Part shown: positions 39,168 through 50,837 of the stretch, one piece after another
Layout: the number at the start of each line of letters is the position of its first letter
How positions within the stretch are numbered: position 1 is the stretch's first letter
Assembly (NCBI GenBank): GCA_019614645.1
Contig: JABWDB010000001.1
Location: 3,534,001 to 3,598,000 of the forward strand
DNA: 64,000 nt
Source of the DNA: Stratiolaelaps scimitus
Taxonomy: Eukaryota > Arthropoda > Arachnida > Mesostigmata > Laelapidae
Reading direction: 5' to 3'
Notes under the pieces: generated by a model
Seen by the model: the letters and a program-made list of their open reading frames with translations, nothing else
Told to the model about the DNA's origin: nothing
The model's database searches: none
Position numbers and translations under genes: made by a program

Positions 39168-41118
39168 TTTAGCCAGCTAGGCAGCAGAAAGAGCAATAAC
39201 GACGCCGACGACGAGGACATCATCGGCGATGATACCGAAGTGACATCGTGTCGGTGCCTCTGCTGTGAGGCCAATTCTACTGCTGCTGCTGCTGTGGCCA
39301 CCGCCGCCGTTCGAGGCGAGGAATCATTGACGAGCTGAGAAGCGACAATAGTTAGATAATGTGAAAATAGCCGCGAGCTGAAGCACACAGTGTTGGGTGA
39401 AATGAGTATCTCAGTTACAGCAGCAGTAGCAACAGAATTAGCAGGCTACAACAGAGACGTGAAATGCAATTGAAGGGGCGGACGACGTGTTTATAACGCG
39501 TCACCGATATCGCTACAACAGCGACAACAATGAGCGTTGCTCCATGTTGGATAGGCTGATGATGATGATGTTGTTGTCGTCGTCGTTATTGTTGTTGTAA
39601 TAGCTGTAGTTGTTATTATTACTATTATACTTTTCATTGAGCGGAGCAGTAGGTGTGTGGATTGTTCGTGGACATAGATGGACGACCTGAGTTCGTTCTA
39701 GGCGTATTTTTCTTACAATACTTCTAAGGAATAGTTCATAGAAGTTTGCTTTAATGCTTATTCTGCTTCTTTTGCATGCGCTCTTCCTTACAAATCGGTT
39801 GGTGAGTCTTGAGTCTAAGTCCACCTAGCAACACATGGAGCCTGCTTCTTCGGAGCGCTCGCTCGCGGAACTTGTGACAGCTGTCGCTGCAACTTCGCTA
39901 TTAAGCATTGCTTAATCGAGATTTTAAGCAAAGCTCGTTAATTATTTTCACTGCAGTCAAGGTTTCGACGAACTCAACGAATCGAAGATCGCGAGGCCAA
40001 CTCGAGGCCCTCAGAACGATAGCATACTTCTGGTGAACGTTTAGTGAACCACTTCTGAGGCAGGAGTGCAATCTTCAAAACTGCAAAATCCGCTATTGTC
40101 CAGCTTCTGCTCGTAGAGTGGACCAGTCTATGCTCATATGGCAGCCAGTCATTATGGTTGTCATGACTGCAGGTATTGTCGACCAGCGAAGTAAAAACCC
40201 TGAAAACGAACCCTAGAATCTCCACGTTTACGTATCTAACTAGCATTGTATTTTAGATCGTGCTGGAGGTGAGCCCCAATGTTGTGAGACTGATGGACGT
40301 GATGCGATTTCAGCACCCCCCCCCCCCCTTACGCATTTGTGAGCCATGTACGATTTGGCTTGAAACTGTTCGAAACAGCAAATATGTTCTACAAAAGAAA
40401 AGTACGCTCATTCCACGAAGACAATTACCAGATATCTAGTAGACTTTATTACAACAAACAGTAGCGAATAATTCTCCGTCAGTAGCGAATAATACCTGTA
40501 CGATTGTGTCGCGGCCTACATTTGTGTTCTCCGGGTGCGTCTGTGTGTTGAATAAACATGATGATAATGTTATGTTACAATACGAATATATACACTTTCG
40601 TGTGACTTCTGCCGTTACGATCCGTTACTTGAGTCAGATACTTCAGCAGAAAATCAGATATCATATAAATCGGTGCTATCTCATAGAGACGATAGATGTG
40701 TGAAGAGATGACGCCGTGTTCTATGCCAATCGGCCTACCTGTTCTAGTAACATAGCGCGAATGTCGTTTCGTAGAAATTCATACTTTGATCGACTTTTCC
40801 CTGCCAAGCACACTGTCATAAACAGAGTATATATACACGCGGATCTATGATGTTAGCGAAAATCTGCGGGAGTTTCATAATAGTATAAAACACCCACACA
40901 CACACACACACATATATATATTTATATATATTAATGTTTGATAAAACTAAAATAAATATGATCTTTATATAATTTGTTGTTGTTCCACTATCAGCGATAA
41001 TTTGGCCAGCAGTCACTAAACGTCAACTGCCTTCTCGCTACAGATTATGAGCTGTTTAGTACGAAGATCACGTCGACTACAATGCGCTTACCTCCTCTTG
41101 AACATGTTGTACGCTCGA

Positions 41119-41147
41119 GTTGTTGTTGTTGTTGTTGTTGTTGTTAT
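41119..41147. repeat. (TTG)n microsatellite downstream of the eyegone-class stop codon
   Basis: About nine TTG units, in the gene's likely 3' UTR. On the gene strand this is (CAA)n. Confidence 0.9.
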
Positions 41148-41422
41148 TGTCCAAAGTAGGTTTAAAACGGACAAAAAAAAGGTGAAACTTTTTTTTCGTT
41201 CTATTTGACTGACCATTCGTGGCTTGTATTCTCCGTATAGCTGCACTATAATTTTTAGCCAAAGTTAAATACATGTTATATTATTTAACAGTATCTTTTA
41301 TGTACGATTTTTCCACAACACACACACAGCAGGCAGTCGTTAACCCTGAACAACACGAGACGTTTTGAGACGTCCACAAATCACTAAATTCAATAGAAAA
41401 GCCACCCGATAGTTCACAGAGT

Positions 41423-42492
41423 TCAGTGAGTGTGTTTAAGGACTTCGGACACAATGATAGGCACCCTCTCCTGCTTCTGCAGTGGTCTCGAGAACGCGGA
41501 CAGGTGATGCAGAGGACCAGAGACATCTCTCATATGGCTATTTGCAGCAGCAGCAGCCGCAGCAGCGGCCGCTGCAGCCGACGAAGGGTTCACGCCAAAC
41601 GATGATTGCAAGCTGGATGCGGCGGCTCCCCGAGCGGCGGCGGCGGCTGCAGCAACAGCCTGCGCCGCGTTCAGATGCATCAGTACGTTATTGATTGAGA
41701 ATGGGTGATTGAGGCTGCTGCTGCCACCGCTGCCCCCGCCGCCGCCAGCAGACAGATGGCTCCCAATCGATGGTGGTGTGGGCGACGCAGGCGCAGACGA
41801 GTCGGCCAAAGGTGACTCAGCACCGCGGTGTCCCTGAGAAGACGCGGGCGTCGACGAGGCCCGACCCAGCGAATGCATCCGCTGATGGCGGCGCCATTTT
41901 GCTCGCCTGTTTGAGAACCATACCTGCACTCGTGCCTCGGACAATCCCGTTCTTGTGGCAAGACGCTCGCGAGTGTCAACGCACGGATAGTGCGTTTTGT
42001 CGAACTCTTCCTCAAGCACTTCGAGCTGATCGGCACTGAACGTCGTGCGGTTACGTCGGAACTTGGGACGGTCGGCGTCATCCGATTCGCCTCCGTTCGA
42101 CTCGTCACCGCTGACCCGATCACCACTGTTATCCATTAAGATGCCAGAGTGGCTCAGGTGGCTTGCATTGTTCTTCGCGTGCTGCTGAGACGGCAGGAAC
42201 GCAGGCGACCAGATGTACGGCGGCGGTGGGGTAGGACCATTTTTCGAGCCTAACGCCGCCGCCGCTGCACCCGTCGTCGTCGACTGCAATTGTGCTGCAA
42301 TCTTCGCACTGGACTGGTTCTGAGCTAGCGCTCCGAGGGGCATGCCACCTACACCGACGCCCAGGCCGCTCAATCCGCCAACGCCGTAGCCCGCTACGCG
42401 TGCGAATTCTGCCGCCGCCCTCTCAGCAGCACGATTGCGCAGGATGCGGTTGATCGAGCTGACGGAGGGGGCCGTGCTGTTCGTGCAGACAT
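41423..42492 (-). CDS. eyg: Eyegone-class Pax gene, last coding exon C (end of RED, homeodomain, eh1 motif, stop)
   Basis: This 1070 nt exon follows an acceptor TGATTTCAG (42493-42501) and ends at a stop codon at 41423-41425; it encodes about 355 residues. It completes the RED subdomain ([19 protein letters not shown]) and continues into [17 protein letters not shown], a run typical of Eyegone/Toe rather than Pax6. A linker with [10 protein letters not shown] and [13 protein letters not shown] follows, then an acidic patch and a paired-class homeodomain at residues 144-203 of the exon product. After that come a Ser/Pro/Gly-rich stretch, an eh1-like FSINNVL, two Ala-rich runs (the longer about 12 Ala) and a tail ending EVLKHTH. 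The protein is expected in the nucleus as a sequence-specific transcription factor, most likely a repressor, acting in eye and appendage patterning in known arthropod relatives. Eyegone and its paralogue Toe cannot be separated here. The nearest AATAAA on this strand lies about 970 nt downstream (40445-40450). A further 3' exon is not excluded, but no strong donor is seen near the stop. Confidence 0.95.
41681..41701 (-). other. eyg: eh1-like Groucho-interaction motif (FSINNVL)
   Basis: The translated heptamer FSINNVL, in the context [13 protein letters not shown], matches the engrailed-homology-1 consensus of Phe, a small residue, Ile, two variable residues and two aliphatics (FSIxxIL/VL). 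It sits 60 residues C-terminal to the homeodomain in a flexible Ser/Gly-rich stretch, where eh1 motifs commonly occur. Such motifs bind the WD40 domain of Groucho/TLE co-repressors. A repressor role for this protein is an inference from that match and from known Eyegone behaviour. Confidence 0.6.
41882..42061 (-). other. eyg: Homeodomain, paired class, Ser50
   Basis: Sixty residues begin [20 protein letters not shown] and end [13 protein letters not shown]. Counting from the first F, Trp48, Phe49, Asn51 and Arg53 are all present, so the recognition helix is intact. Residue 50 is Ser, as in Pax-type homeodomains, whereas Gln50 or Lys50 marks other paired-like classes. The stretch [16 protein letters not shown] closely follows Eyegone and Pax6-group homeodomains. 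A folded, DNA-binding domain is expected. Confidence 0.95.
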
Positions 42493-45400
42493 CTGAAATC
42501 AGACAAAAACGATCGGCGACATTCGTCGAATTAGGCAATAAAAAAAAACAATACGAAGCAGTTTATCAGTGTCCTCACGATGAAGGCTTGTCTATGATTT
42601 CTATACGTGCAGCTTCAAACGACCTACGGCACTGTACTAACTGCTGCTGTACGTGTCACAAACAGCTCGCATAGTCCAGGCAGAAGCGACACTGTCTGAC
42701 TTCGTAGAGAGAGAGAGAGAGGGAGAGCGGGTCGATTTTGAAACGATTTTGAAAAATGTGTTTCGCTCAAGTCGATTCGACGACGAACTCGATGACGATT
42801 TGTGAATGAAGCATGGGTCCCTTCGTTATTTTCGTTTCCTCTGCGTTCTCATAGACGTCCCGGCATTCGCGATACGCGAACAGCTGGCTGCTGTCGTGTC
42901 TCTCGCGTCGGGAATGAACTATCTATATATACATCTGACAGGTTTTCAGTGTCGCCTAAGAAGCCAAGCCTTCCCCGAGAGCTAATCCAATTAAGCCATT
43001 ACGCTGTTACACGGTGCGCGCGAATCCTCAAGCATTGGGTTAAACGTTTTGGACACACAGGCTAACGATGAATCGGCGAGGTTGACGAGCCGACGAGGGC
43101 CTCTTAACGCCCTTACACCATGCCCCGTAGACTCTGCAGTAGCTGTGTGCCTAGTGGTTTCTTTTCCTCTTCGCTATAACCGAGTCTCTTCGCACGAAGG
43201 TACGATTTGAATAATGATCTTGTGTACATCTTCGGTCATGTGTACATCTCAATTTCCTATTTGAGTACGTTACATTTGTAGCTCAGGGCCGGTAACGCGT
43301 TTTGCTAATGGTACAGCTACCGTTGTTCGGAGAGACCAAGCTTGCGGTACTCATCGAATTCGATTTGAAGAATGTACAAAATAACAACGCGGCGTCTGCT
43401 CGTAATGCTCGCGTGCTGGCTGATCGATAAAATGCTCGTTCTGCGAATGATTTGAGGTTTGCACCAAATCAGCAATTTCGTTCGGAAGCTCCCTCGAAAT
43501 TAAGCCGAGAAGTAAAAATTATGCTAACTTCATTTCAGGATTGCCACGCAGTCACTGTTCAGCTCAGACGGATCGAGCTAGACGAGAGAGATTGCTAGAT
43601 CCGCAATTGTTTGAGGCTTTTTTCGTACGCATATACACCAACACGCTCTATCTCTCTCTGTCTCTCTCTCACTCTCTCTTTCTCTTTCAAACGTCGATAT
43701 TCGATCGTCATTTGTATTTGTAGTGTGTTTTATATATGAGTTGGCTCTACTTATTTTTACTGCTCGTTTAGCAGCCTTACAGTGCCGCTTGTTGGTAGGC
43801 GCTCAGCATTGTGAATCGCACAATCGTCTTTGTCAGGAGCCCAGAGTGAGTTCGTTTGAGCTTTCCGTTAACAACAACAACAACAAGAACAACTCGAATG
43901 ATCGCCGGTGAACTATGTGCGATGAGAGGTCGATATTTCAACAGTCGATTTACACAGCTGCTTTATACAGAATGAAGCTATGATACTGTGAATCCTGCCA
44001 AGACGCTAGCCGAGGTGTACATCTCGATTAAGCGCGCCCACAGTAGTGAACTAACTCAATTACGGGATTAGCTCGTCTCCAAATAGCCTGTGGTTGAAAG
44101 GCGCGGTGTCGCGATTGTCTCCTCAGTCGAAGGCTGTTTGTATTCTGGATTCTACCAGAATTGATCGACAAACGAGAGTGGCATCATCGAGCACCGAACG
44201 TCGCGTTGTATTGTTAAGCTTCTCTGCTGCTGCTGCTGCAGCAACTGCCTCCTGATTCACTTTTACAATCAGCTACAATTATTCTCGCTTCCTTTTTAAC
44301 AATCGCCATCAGCAACATCATTATCACCGCCACCAACAGCAACAACATCAACAGCAGCCTCCTCATTGTATGAGGGCTCCGTAATCATCACCGCCTCTGC
44401 GAGCCGACACAGAGCGTCTTAAGTAGTGCATTTCTTTCTGCTTACCTTGCATTCGTTCGCTCAGAAAGAGAGAGAGAGAGAGAGAGAATGAATCTCTTCC
44501 CTTTGGTCAGTATTTCTCCTTGTTCTCTTTGACAGGCTCCCCATAGTAAACTTCGAGCTAATCCGTAGGCGCTTACAGGTCATCTCGAGCCGGTCTCGTT
44601 CACTGCCCGGTGTTATTGTTCTTGACGTCTGGCATTTCTTAGTAGTATGAGTTAATTGGGAAACGAGGCGCTTAAAGCCGGGCCAAAATAACCGCGTGAT
44701 ATTTGGCGGCGGATTTCGATACGCATAGCTATTGTATTGGACAAGACACGGCAAGACAGGCAGAGAGACAGACACACATATATATTTGCACATTATGTAG
44801 TAGTCAGTTGACAATGTACCCAGCCCAGCCCAGTCCACTGGGACCCAGACGGAAATCAGTGCCAGTGCGGCGTTGGCGACAGCCAACCGTCCCTCGTTGC
44901 CCACGTTGGGCTTCGAAGCGAACCCGCTATTCCCTGTTGATCAGTGCCCCTCTCACCCTTATCTCTACCAGTATCCTTCGGTGAAGATAAAGCGCTTGCC
45001 GTCAACGTGAGCGCCTATGCGGCTCACAGCCACATGCACATATTGTTCACAGACACATCACGCTCACACACACACACACGTATCACACGCTGCCAGGATA
45101 CAAATATGCTTCATTCAAACAGCTCACAAAACGTCACTGCCGCTTGGTTAGCGGATGATGTCGGCGGCGGCGGCGGCGACTGCTGCTATTTGTGTGGTTT
45201 TATTTTGTACGTCGACAAAAACCGCAGATGTATACCAATTGCGCACCACCGCAATTAGCCGGCAGCAAGCCAGCCAGCAACAAGCTTGGCCTGCTCGTCA
45301 GATGCTGCCAGACACGGGGGCTGGGACTCGACGACGAAACGGCCGACCAGAAGAATCCTATGGACCTCGGCAACCGACCGCTCCCCAGCGCCGCAGATCG

Positions 45401-45711
45401 ACCGCGGCAACAACAATAACCACAGGGCACGCTCGCTCGCTAGCTCGCACGGATGCCATCTTTGCCGTAGAACAAAAGGCTCACAAAGTCTAGAGGAAGG
45501 GGGGGGGTGCCGGAGGGCGGCGGTGTGCAGAGGAATTACAACGAAAAATCAACACCTTTTTTTTCTGCCGAAGCGTCAAAGCGGCGCGTCCCGATCCGTT
45601 ATCATCACCCAATTTTTCCTCGCGTCCAACACCAACAAGAATAGCCGCTTGAATGCTGCTATGGGTCTAAGCCTTCTTTCATTATCTTCATCTAAGCGCG
45701 ACTTTCTTTCT

Positions 45712-45712
45712 T

Positions 45713-45748
<36 letters not shown>

Positions 45749-45757
45749 CTCTCTGTC
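45712..45757. repeat. (CT)n microsatellite in the large intron
   Basis: Two CT runs separated by a TT. On the gene's sense strand it is a (GA)n purine tract. Confidence 0.9.
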
Positions 45758-47376
45758 TGAAGATGGAACGCGCACCGTAACTCTTCTGAATATACCGATA
45801 TGTTTATAGGAACCCTGTATATAATATTTACGTAAAGGAAGTGTTGTTGTTGTTGTATGTGTGTGTAGGGTAAAGGCTGATTTTAAAATCGCCTTCAAAC
45901 TGATAACATTGAAATTAGCAGGGTGCATAAGAAAACAGAACGCTCGCGGATAGGGGATTCTTCTGAAAGGAGGAAATCTGTTGAAATAGGTTGAAGCTAG
46001 CCATGCATGGGGGTGCGCTGTCGTTTGTAGAATCCAGGAAACGATTATGTCGCTGCAGCCGCTCAGATCACCAATTGTAATTAATAGATGGATGGCGCCC
46101 TGTGTCAGATAGTATGTATATGGGTGTTCAGGATGATCGAAATAAATCATTAAGCATGCTCCTTCTCGAAACGGGGCTCAGGCGTATGTATGAAAAACAG
46201 TTGCAACTGTTCCAGCAGAGATACTCTATGTTCGTTCATGAAATCGTACAAAATTTAATATCAAGTTCGCTTCGGGAAGTATTATACTTTTCTCGACCGC
46301 AGTTTCAGCCAAACCGACCAGTGTTCAAGATTTCCTAAAAATATGTATATTTAACATCGTGTCATCGACGATGACCACTGAAGACACAATTCAATTGAAC
46401 GAAGACCATTCAGACAGCAGATCTTCATCAGATATCTCATGTCAACTACTGCCTGACACGCAATAGTATCCACGAAGCTATCTTTTTTGAGCTGACCCTC
46501 AGCCTTACCCCTCATCTCTGGCAGGCGTCAGCACTTAACCTGCAGGTATTACTATGAAAACCTGTCGAGGCCGCCCCTTTGCTAATTTTCTCTACCGTAC
46601 TCGTACCTGGCATGAATCCTCAGATAAAGAAAGATGATAAGGAAGCCGCAAAGTTTCTCTCCGCCATCGGCCATACCACGTTGAATACGCCACAGCGTCT
46701 ATGCAGAGGCAACCAACAGGGATGACACGAATCCAAGGCAGGCATTTTGACTGCTTACGATGTTGACCCCCACCATCGATTCGAAATAATTTCCGCTATA
46801 TAATATAGCTGCTGTCGTCTAAACACAGCGAGATCGTGGAACGAACTCGAAACGAACTAGAACTGATAGATCGCGTCTCTAAATCAACTTGAAGACAAGC
46901 TGACAACGGAAGCAGAACGCCGAGTCCGCCGTTCGCGGCAACTGGAACAATCTGTGCCATATCGAAGCACAGCCACCAACGCATAGAGATGAATATGTCT
47001 CATGTCACGTTTCAACATGGAATAAACAATTTATCGAGTAAAATGCCATTGTGTGTGCCACGTCTGCTGTCGATTGTGAACAGCCACAGGACTACGGCGG
47101 CCGCAGCAGCAGCAGCAACAGTAGCAGCAGCATATGTTCGAGCGTCGTGTATATCACTGTCAGTGGCATAATCTCGCTAATTTGAGCTACGTACATTTTT
47201 CTGATGGTGTGCCATCGTAATTATATTTTAGCATTATTAGGTGGCAATAATTATGTAATAAGGTGAAATCGCCCCAAAGTCGTAGCAGCCGAATGTAATT
47301 ACTGTTCATGGCATATCGGTCGGTCGACCGTTGAGTCAATTTCTGCAAGCTATATATATATATATATATATATATA

Positions 47377-47516
47377 CGACTCCTCGCCAAGGTTGGTACC
47401 ACCTGGCCGCAGGTTCGAGCCCCGCTGTGTGACATATAAGAGAGCTTAAGCATTGAAAAATTGCAGCTCCTTAAATAAACCAATAAACATTTACCATTTA
47501 CCATTTACCATTTACC
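47377..47516 (+). mobile_element. tRNA-derived SINE with LINE-like 3' tail
   Basis: Starting at the edge of a (TA)n tract, this 140 bp element carries a perfect RNA polymerase III B box (GGTTCGAGCCC, 47412-47422). The B box is flanked by bases that can fold as a tRNA T-arm (GCAGG, loop TTCGAGC, CCCGC, one mismatch). The element continues with a tRNA-unrelated body and ends in a repeated ATTTACC tail (three to four copies, to 47516), as SINE 3' tails often do. The last 60-odd bases before the tail are nearly identical to the inverted sequence at 26922-26990. No clear A box is seen, so the 5' end is either truncated or diverged into the (TA)n tract. It lies in the large intron of the eyegone-class gene, antisense to it. 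Confidence 0.65.
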
Positions 47517-47878
47517 TCGTTAGTGAATGCCATACTCTGATCAATACGTGACGTCTGCCGTATAAGAAACTAAGACCGAACATTAATTTCGTGACAGCAG
47601 ATGAGAACTCCTTGGAGAAAGCGTTAAAAACAACCTCAATTTACCAGATCAGGTTTTGCGACATCCACAGCTATTTACAAACATATGATCTAGCTTTAGG
47701 TAGCGCTCAAGAAAATTATAGTTCAACAAATTTGACTATGACCCAACGTTTTTGTTTGAATAGTCAGTCCATGAAAATCGATTCGAATTGAAAGTCATTG
47801 TCGAATTTTCCCCTCTAGCCATAGTATTCAAGACGGTTTGTGTTCATTAAGATCATATTTCCTATGACTGTTACTTAC

Positions 47879-48091
47879 CGTCGGCGATGAGCCGCTCACG
47901 GATCTCCCACGCGAATATCGTCGGGTTCTCGCGTTTGTACGATTCAATCTTAGCTACCACCTGGGGGGTGGCCACCTTTGGTTTCGAGCCCCCAATCACG
48001 CCCCGGTGGCTGCCGAGGTTTAGCTGCTGACTGTACGAAGAGTTTTGGTTAGCATGCTCGACAGCGCTGGTCGACATCTTCGACGGTGACT
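47879..48091 (-). CDS. eyg: Eyegone-class Pax gene, coding exon B (start of the RED paired subdomain)
   Basis: This 213 nt internal exon lies between an acceptor (TTTCACAG, 48092-48099) and a strong donor (GTAAGT, 47873-47878). It encodes about 71 residues: a Ser/Asn/Gln-rich linker ([15 protein letters not shown]...), then the RED subdomain beginning [19 protein letters not shown] and running through [12 protein letters not shown]. The GGSKPKVAT and FAWEIR signatures are those of the second helix-turn-helix of Pax paired domains. In canonical Pax proteins the PAI helices come directly before GGSKP. Here the residues before it ([10 protein letters not shown]) are unrelated to PAI, so the paired domain is truncated from its N-terminal side, the defining trait of Eyegone proteins, which contact DNA through RED and homeodomain. 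The reading frame enters and leaves in the same phase as exon A. The Met in SPSKM could serve as an alternative start, but the exact phase match with exon A argues for continuous coding. Confidence 0.92.
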
Positions 48092-48945
48092 CTGTGAAAG
48101 TGGACGGCAACAAGCAAACGATTCCTGCTTTTAATACATGCTCTATTCGCTTTCTACCGATTGTCAAACACTGACGTTGCTCGCGTGTCCACGTTGTGAT
48201 GTGCATACGAATCTGCCCCTTTTATATATATACATATATATGTATCTCACCTTCGTTGTATAGTCAACTAAACGAAAATGCACTAACTATAATATTGTGC
48301 TGAGGCCATGTGTCAAATCCCATTTGCCGCCACTTGCTTTTTACGACAGCAACGAAAAATAGAACTTGTATGATATTGCTTCAAATTCGCAAAGGGGCGT
48401 CCACTCAGCACTGTAGTGTCCCAAGCAGTTGCAGTGCATCATTCCAATAAATAAGAAGTTTAGGATTGCGACTTCATGAATGTTGAACATCTTAACGGAA
48501 GGCCCCGTCGATAGCTGGCGAAAATGCCCATGTATAATGGTAGTACATATAGCCGCATGTACAACTGCCAATCGAGAATCGAACCCTGCTTCCGAACTGC
48601 GCAAATCGAACGATTCAACGATTGCCAGTTCAGGTCTACATGCAGTATTATTTTGTGTTGCACTAAAATCGCTTGAGCCTTCTGTTGTAATGCGGCATTG
48701 TGTCCCCCTTTTGTTGTTTCTGTTGTTGTTACTATTGAGAATTATGTCCATGTTCATATAGTTTCGACCCATAGACCCCGAAGCGTATTCGAAATACTCC
48801 AAAGCCCTTGTGCGAGTGCTGTCTGTTGGCCGATTCGGCCTTCTCAAACTTCGAACGTGGTCATTAAGTTATGAACTGTTTCATCGCACACTTGCACTCG
48901 GAGTTGAGCTTTAGCGTCGACTGTACCGCAATGTCTGATGCATAC
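48092..48945 (-). other. eyg: Intron between exons A and B of the eyegone-class gene (854 bp)
   Basis: GT-AG intron, GTATGC at the donor and TTTCACAG at the acceptor, in the same phase as the other intron. A 168-codon open frame on the gene strand (48847-48341) lies wholly inside it. That frame has no recognisable domain and is not needed for an in-frame transcript, so it is treated as chance. Confidence 0.75.
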
Positions 48946-49200
48946 CGTCATAATCGCGTTGTCTTCCGCCAAATCGCTGCTGTGCTGAGGATGCGCCTGT
49001 ACCGTGTTGTCGGGAACCCTGGATAAGGCTGGCGTATTCTAAAGGGTAGGAACTTCCTATTTCCAGGCCACCCAATGCGCCTAAGCCACCCGCAGCTGCG
49101 CCCACACTTGCGAGTTGCGCGAGGCTGACACCTAATTGTGAGGCCATCAAAGGGTGAAGTAGGCTGCCGACGAGGCTCGGCCACAATGCTGCCGGGGAAC
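48946..49200 (-). CDS. eyg: Eyegone-class Pax gene, internal coding exon A (N-terminal Ala/Gly-rich region)
   Basis: This is the most 5' exon found of an eyegone/twin-of-eyegone type Pax gene. It is 255 nt long, bounded by an acceptor (GATTTGCAG at 49201-49209) and a donor (GTATGC at 48940-48945). It encodes about 84 residues and no start codon: it opens in mid-codon with a frame reading SPAALWPSLVGSLL, then a segment rich in Ala, Gly, Leu and Ser, and closes with RQRDYD. It leaves one base that joins the next exon to make a Glu codon. There is no PAI half of a paired domain here, which fits Eyegone proteins, whose N-terminus is variable and low in complexity. The assignment rests on in-frame, same-phase splicing to the two exons that carry the diagnostic domains, not on similarity of this segment itself. 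Acceptor and donor are read directly; the missing upstream exon is inferred. Confidence 0.8.
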
Positions 49201-50837
49201 CTGCAAATCATTCGGGATGATGGAAACACTAAATGTTGAGATTCGTTTACCGTAATTCTATCTTAACTATTCACAAATGCATTGCTGTCATGTCATGCAC
49301 CAGCTTCTTCCTCGAATTTCCTCGAACAGTGACCTGCCGGTTGGGCCCCAGCGATAAGCTCATAAAAATAGAGAGCGTGTATCTGTTAGAGGATGTTAAG
49401 CATAGATCTTTGATTTGAGCAGGATTACAGAAGCACGCCGTTACACTTAGCTCTCTCGAGGTGGGCACTGTAGAATTAACGTAGCTAAAAACGGTCATCA
49501 TACAGGATGCAAGATCCTGAACATTCGAATCAACCGCGAGTCCATGCCTAATTATTTCTACCTACAAGCACGCCTCCAGGTTCGTGGGGCGTCATTTTGG
49601 ACAATTTAACCGTAACAGTAATTGGGTATCGTTGGACTCGAAAATCGTTAGTTGGCCAGCCGGTCTTGCCTTGGGCTAGTATCGGGGCGATACACTCGGT
49701 ACTGTGTAAGTCAACGTGAAATTCATAGCGACAGCTTGCGTGTGCAGGGTTTGGTGTTTAGTGAGGCAAAGACCGGCGGCTTCGAGTGGTTGGCTAATCG
49801 AATGTCTTTCCCATGCCAATGAAGCCCATAGCTCAAACGCTAGAACGACGATGCATGAGAACAGTATCGATTTGCATCCAGAATCGATATTGTGTTGCCC
49901 CTATACAGGGTTAGGGGAGATATTATAGATAGGCTCTCCATAGAAATACGGGTTCGCGCGAAAGTCGACGTAGCAGCAGCAACAGCAAAACACCACAAAG
50001 CAGCAGCAGCGGATGACAGCAGGTTCCCTTCTACTATATCTACCTATCAATAGAGCCCTGCTTCGTTTGATGTGTAAGCACGTTATGCTTGGCAATGGTA
50101 GACGACGGCAATGCACGCACGTTGTGTTCAGAAGCACACTTCGGTATCCCTGGCCCGCGCTCTCGTTTGCCTACCCCCTACACCTAGAGCGCCTTTCGCC
50201 GCTAATCATATGGGTAGGCAATAGGGTGCAACCTACTTAACTGCAGCGGTAGCACCAACAGCCACCCGAGGCGGCTATGGCCGTGAGTAGCTAACGACCG
50301 CTGTCTCATGTCGAGTCTACTAAACTCGGGTCTCTCTCTCTCTCTCTCTTCCTCTCTCTCTCTCGATCTCTCTCGATCTCTCACACACACCCCGTCTATC
50401 ACTTTCACGGTGACGGTGGCTGTGGAGACCATATTCACTCAATACGATGGCGATACGGGTTGAGTCAGGGTGCACTTAAGCTGTCAGTAGTCGGCTGTGA
50501 CAGGCGAATACAAATACCACCATGGATCACTACGGATTCTCTCTCGCTCTCTCTCGTTGTTCTTGTCTGAGTGTCTGCTGCCTCAGCATAGATACGGCGT
50601 ATTCTCAATGAATGGACACTCGTGGAGTCACCATCGAATTGTCAATAAGCAAAAGTTAATAGACAATGCCGGGGGTGCAGGTTACAATAACTTGATGATT
50701 TTGTGGAGAAGATAACGGTGACATTTTCCTGCACGCACACGCACATTTAAACGGACAGACTGACCGAGTCTGAATAATCAATGCGCATCGTACATAGGCT
50801 ATCGTTTTTTTTTTGGTTAATTGCTGAAATCCATGAT

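Larger units (their letters stand above)
33660..41420. other. Intergenic stretch downstream of the eyegone-class gene
   Basis: Holds the hairpin/G-run cluster at 35.8-35.95 kb, poly(C) at 36.7 kb, triplet-rich patches at 34.3-35.5 and 38.0-38.7 kb, and the gene's presumed 3' UTR just below 41423. No other gene is recognised. A 14 bp direct repeat (CAGTAGCGAATAAT) occurs at 40459-40472 and 40480-40493. Confidence 0.55.
42493..47878 (-). other. eyg: Intron of the eyegone-class gene splitting the RED subdomain (5.4 kb)
   Basis: GT-AG intron of 5386 bp. It begins GTAAGT at 47878 and ends TTTCAG at 42493, reading on the minus strand, and interrupts the codon between RLIAD and VCTN. It contains a SINE-like element near 47.4 kb, (CT)n near 45.7 kb and (GA)n near 44.47 kb and 42.71 kb, and CAG/CGG-type triplet tracts near 44.2, 45.16 and 47.1 kb. 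No coding sequence is recognised in it on either strand. The longer open frames in it (for example 46150-45692 on the minus strand) end in CT repeats and show no domain. Confidence 0.85.

Noticed and set aside
45692..46150. 152-codon minus-strand frame in the large intron
   Set aside because: The C-terminal third is Glu-Arg repeat from (CT)n and the rest has no domain or splice partner. It could be part of an unclassified repeat, but this cannot be supported.
48341..48847. 168-codon frame on the gene strand between exons A and B
   Set aside because: It lies inside a well-defined GT-AG intron with both flanking exons in matching phase, and it has no domain.
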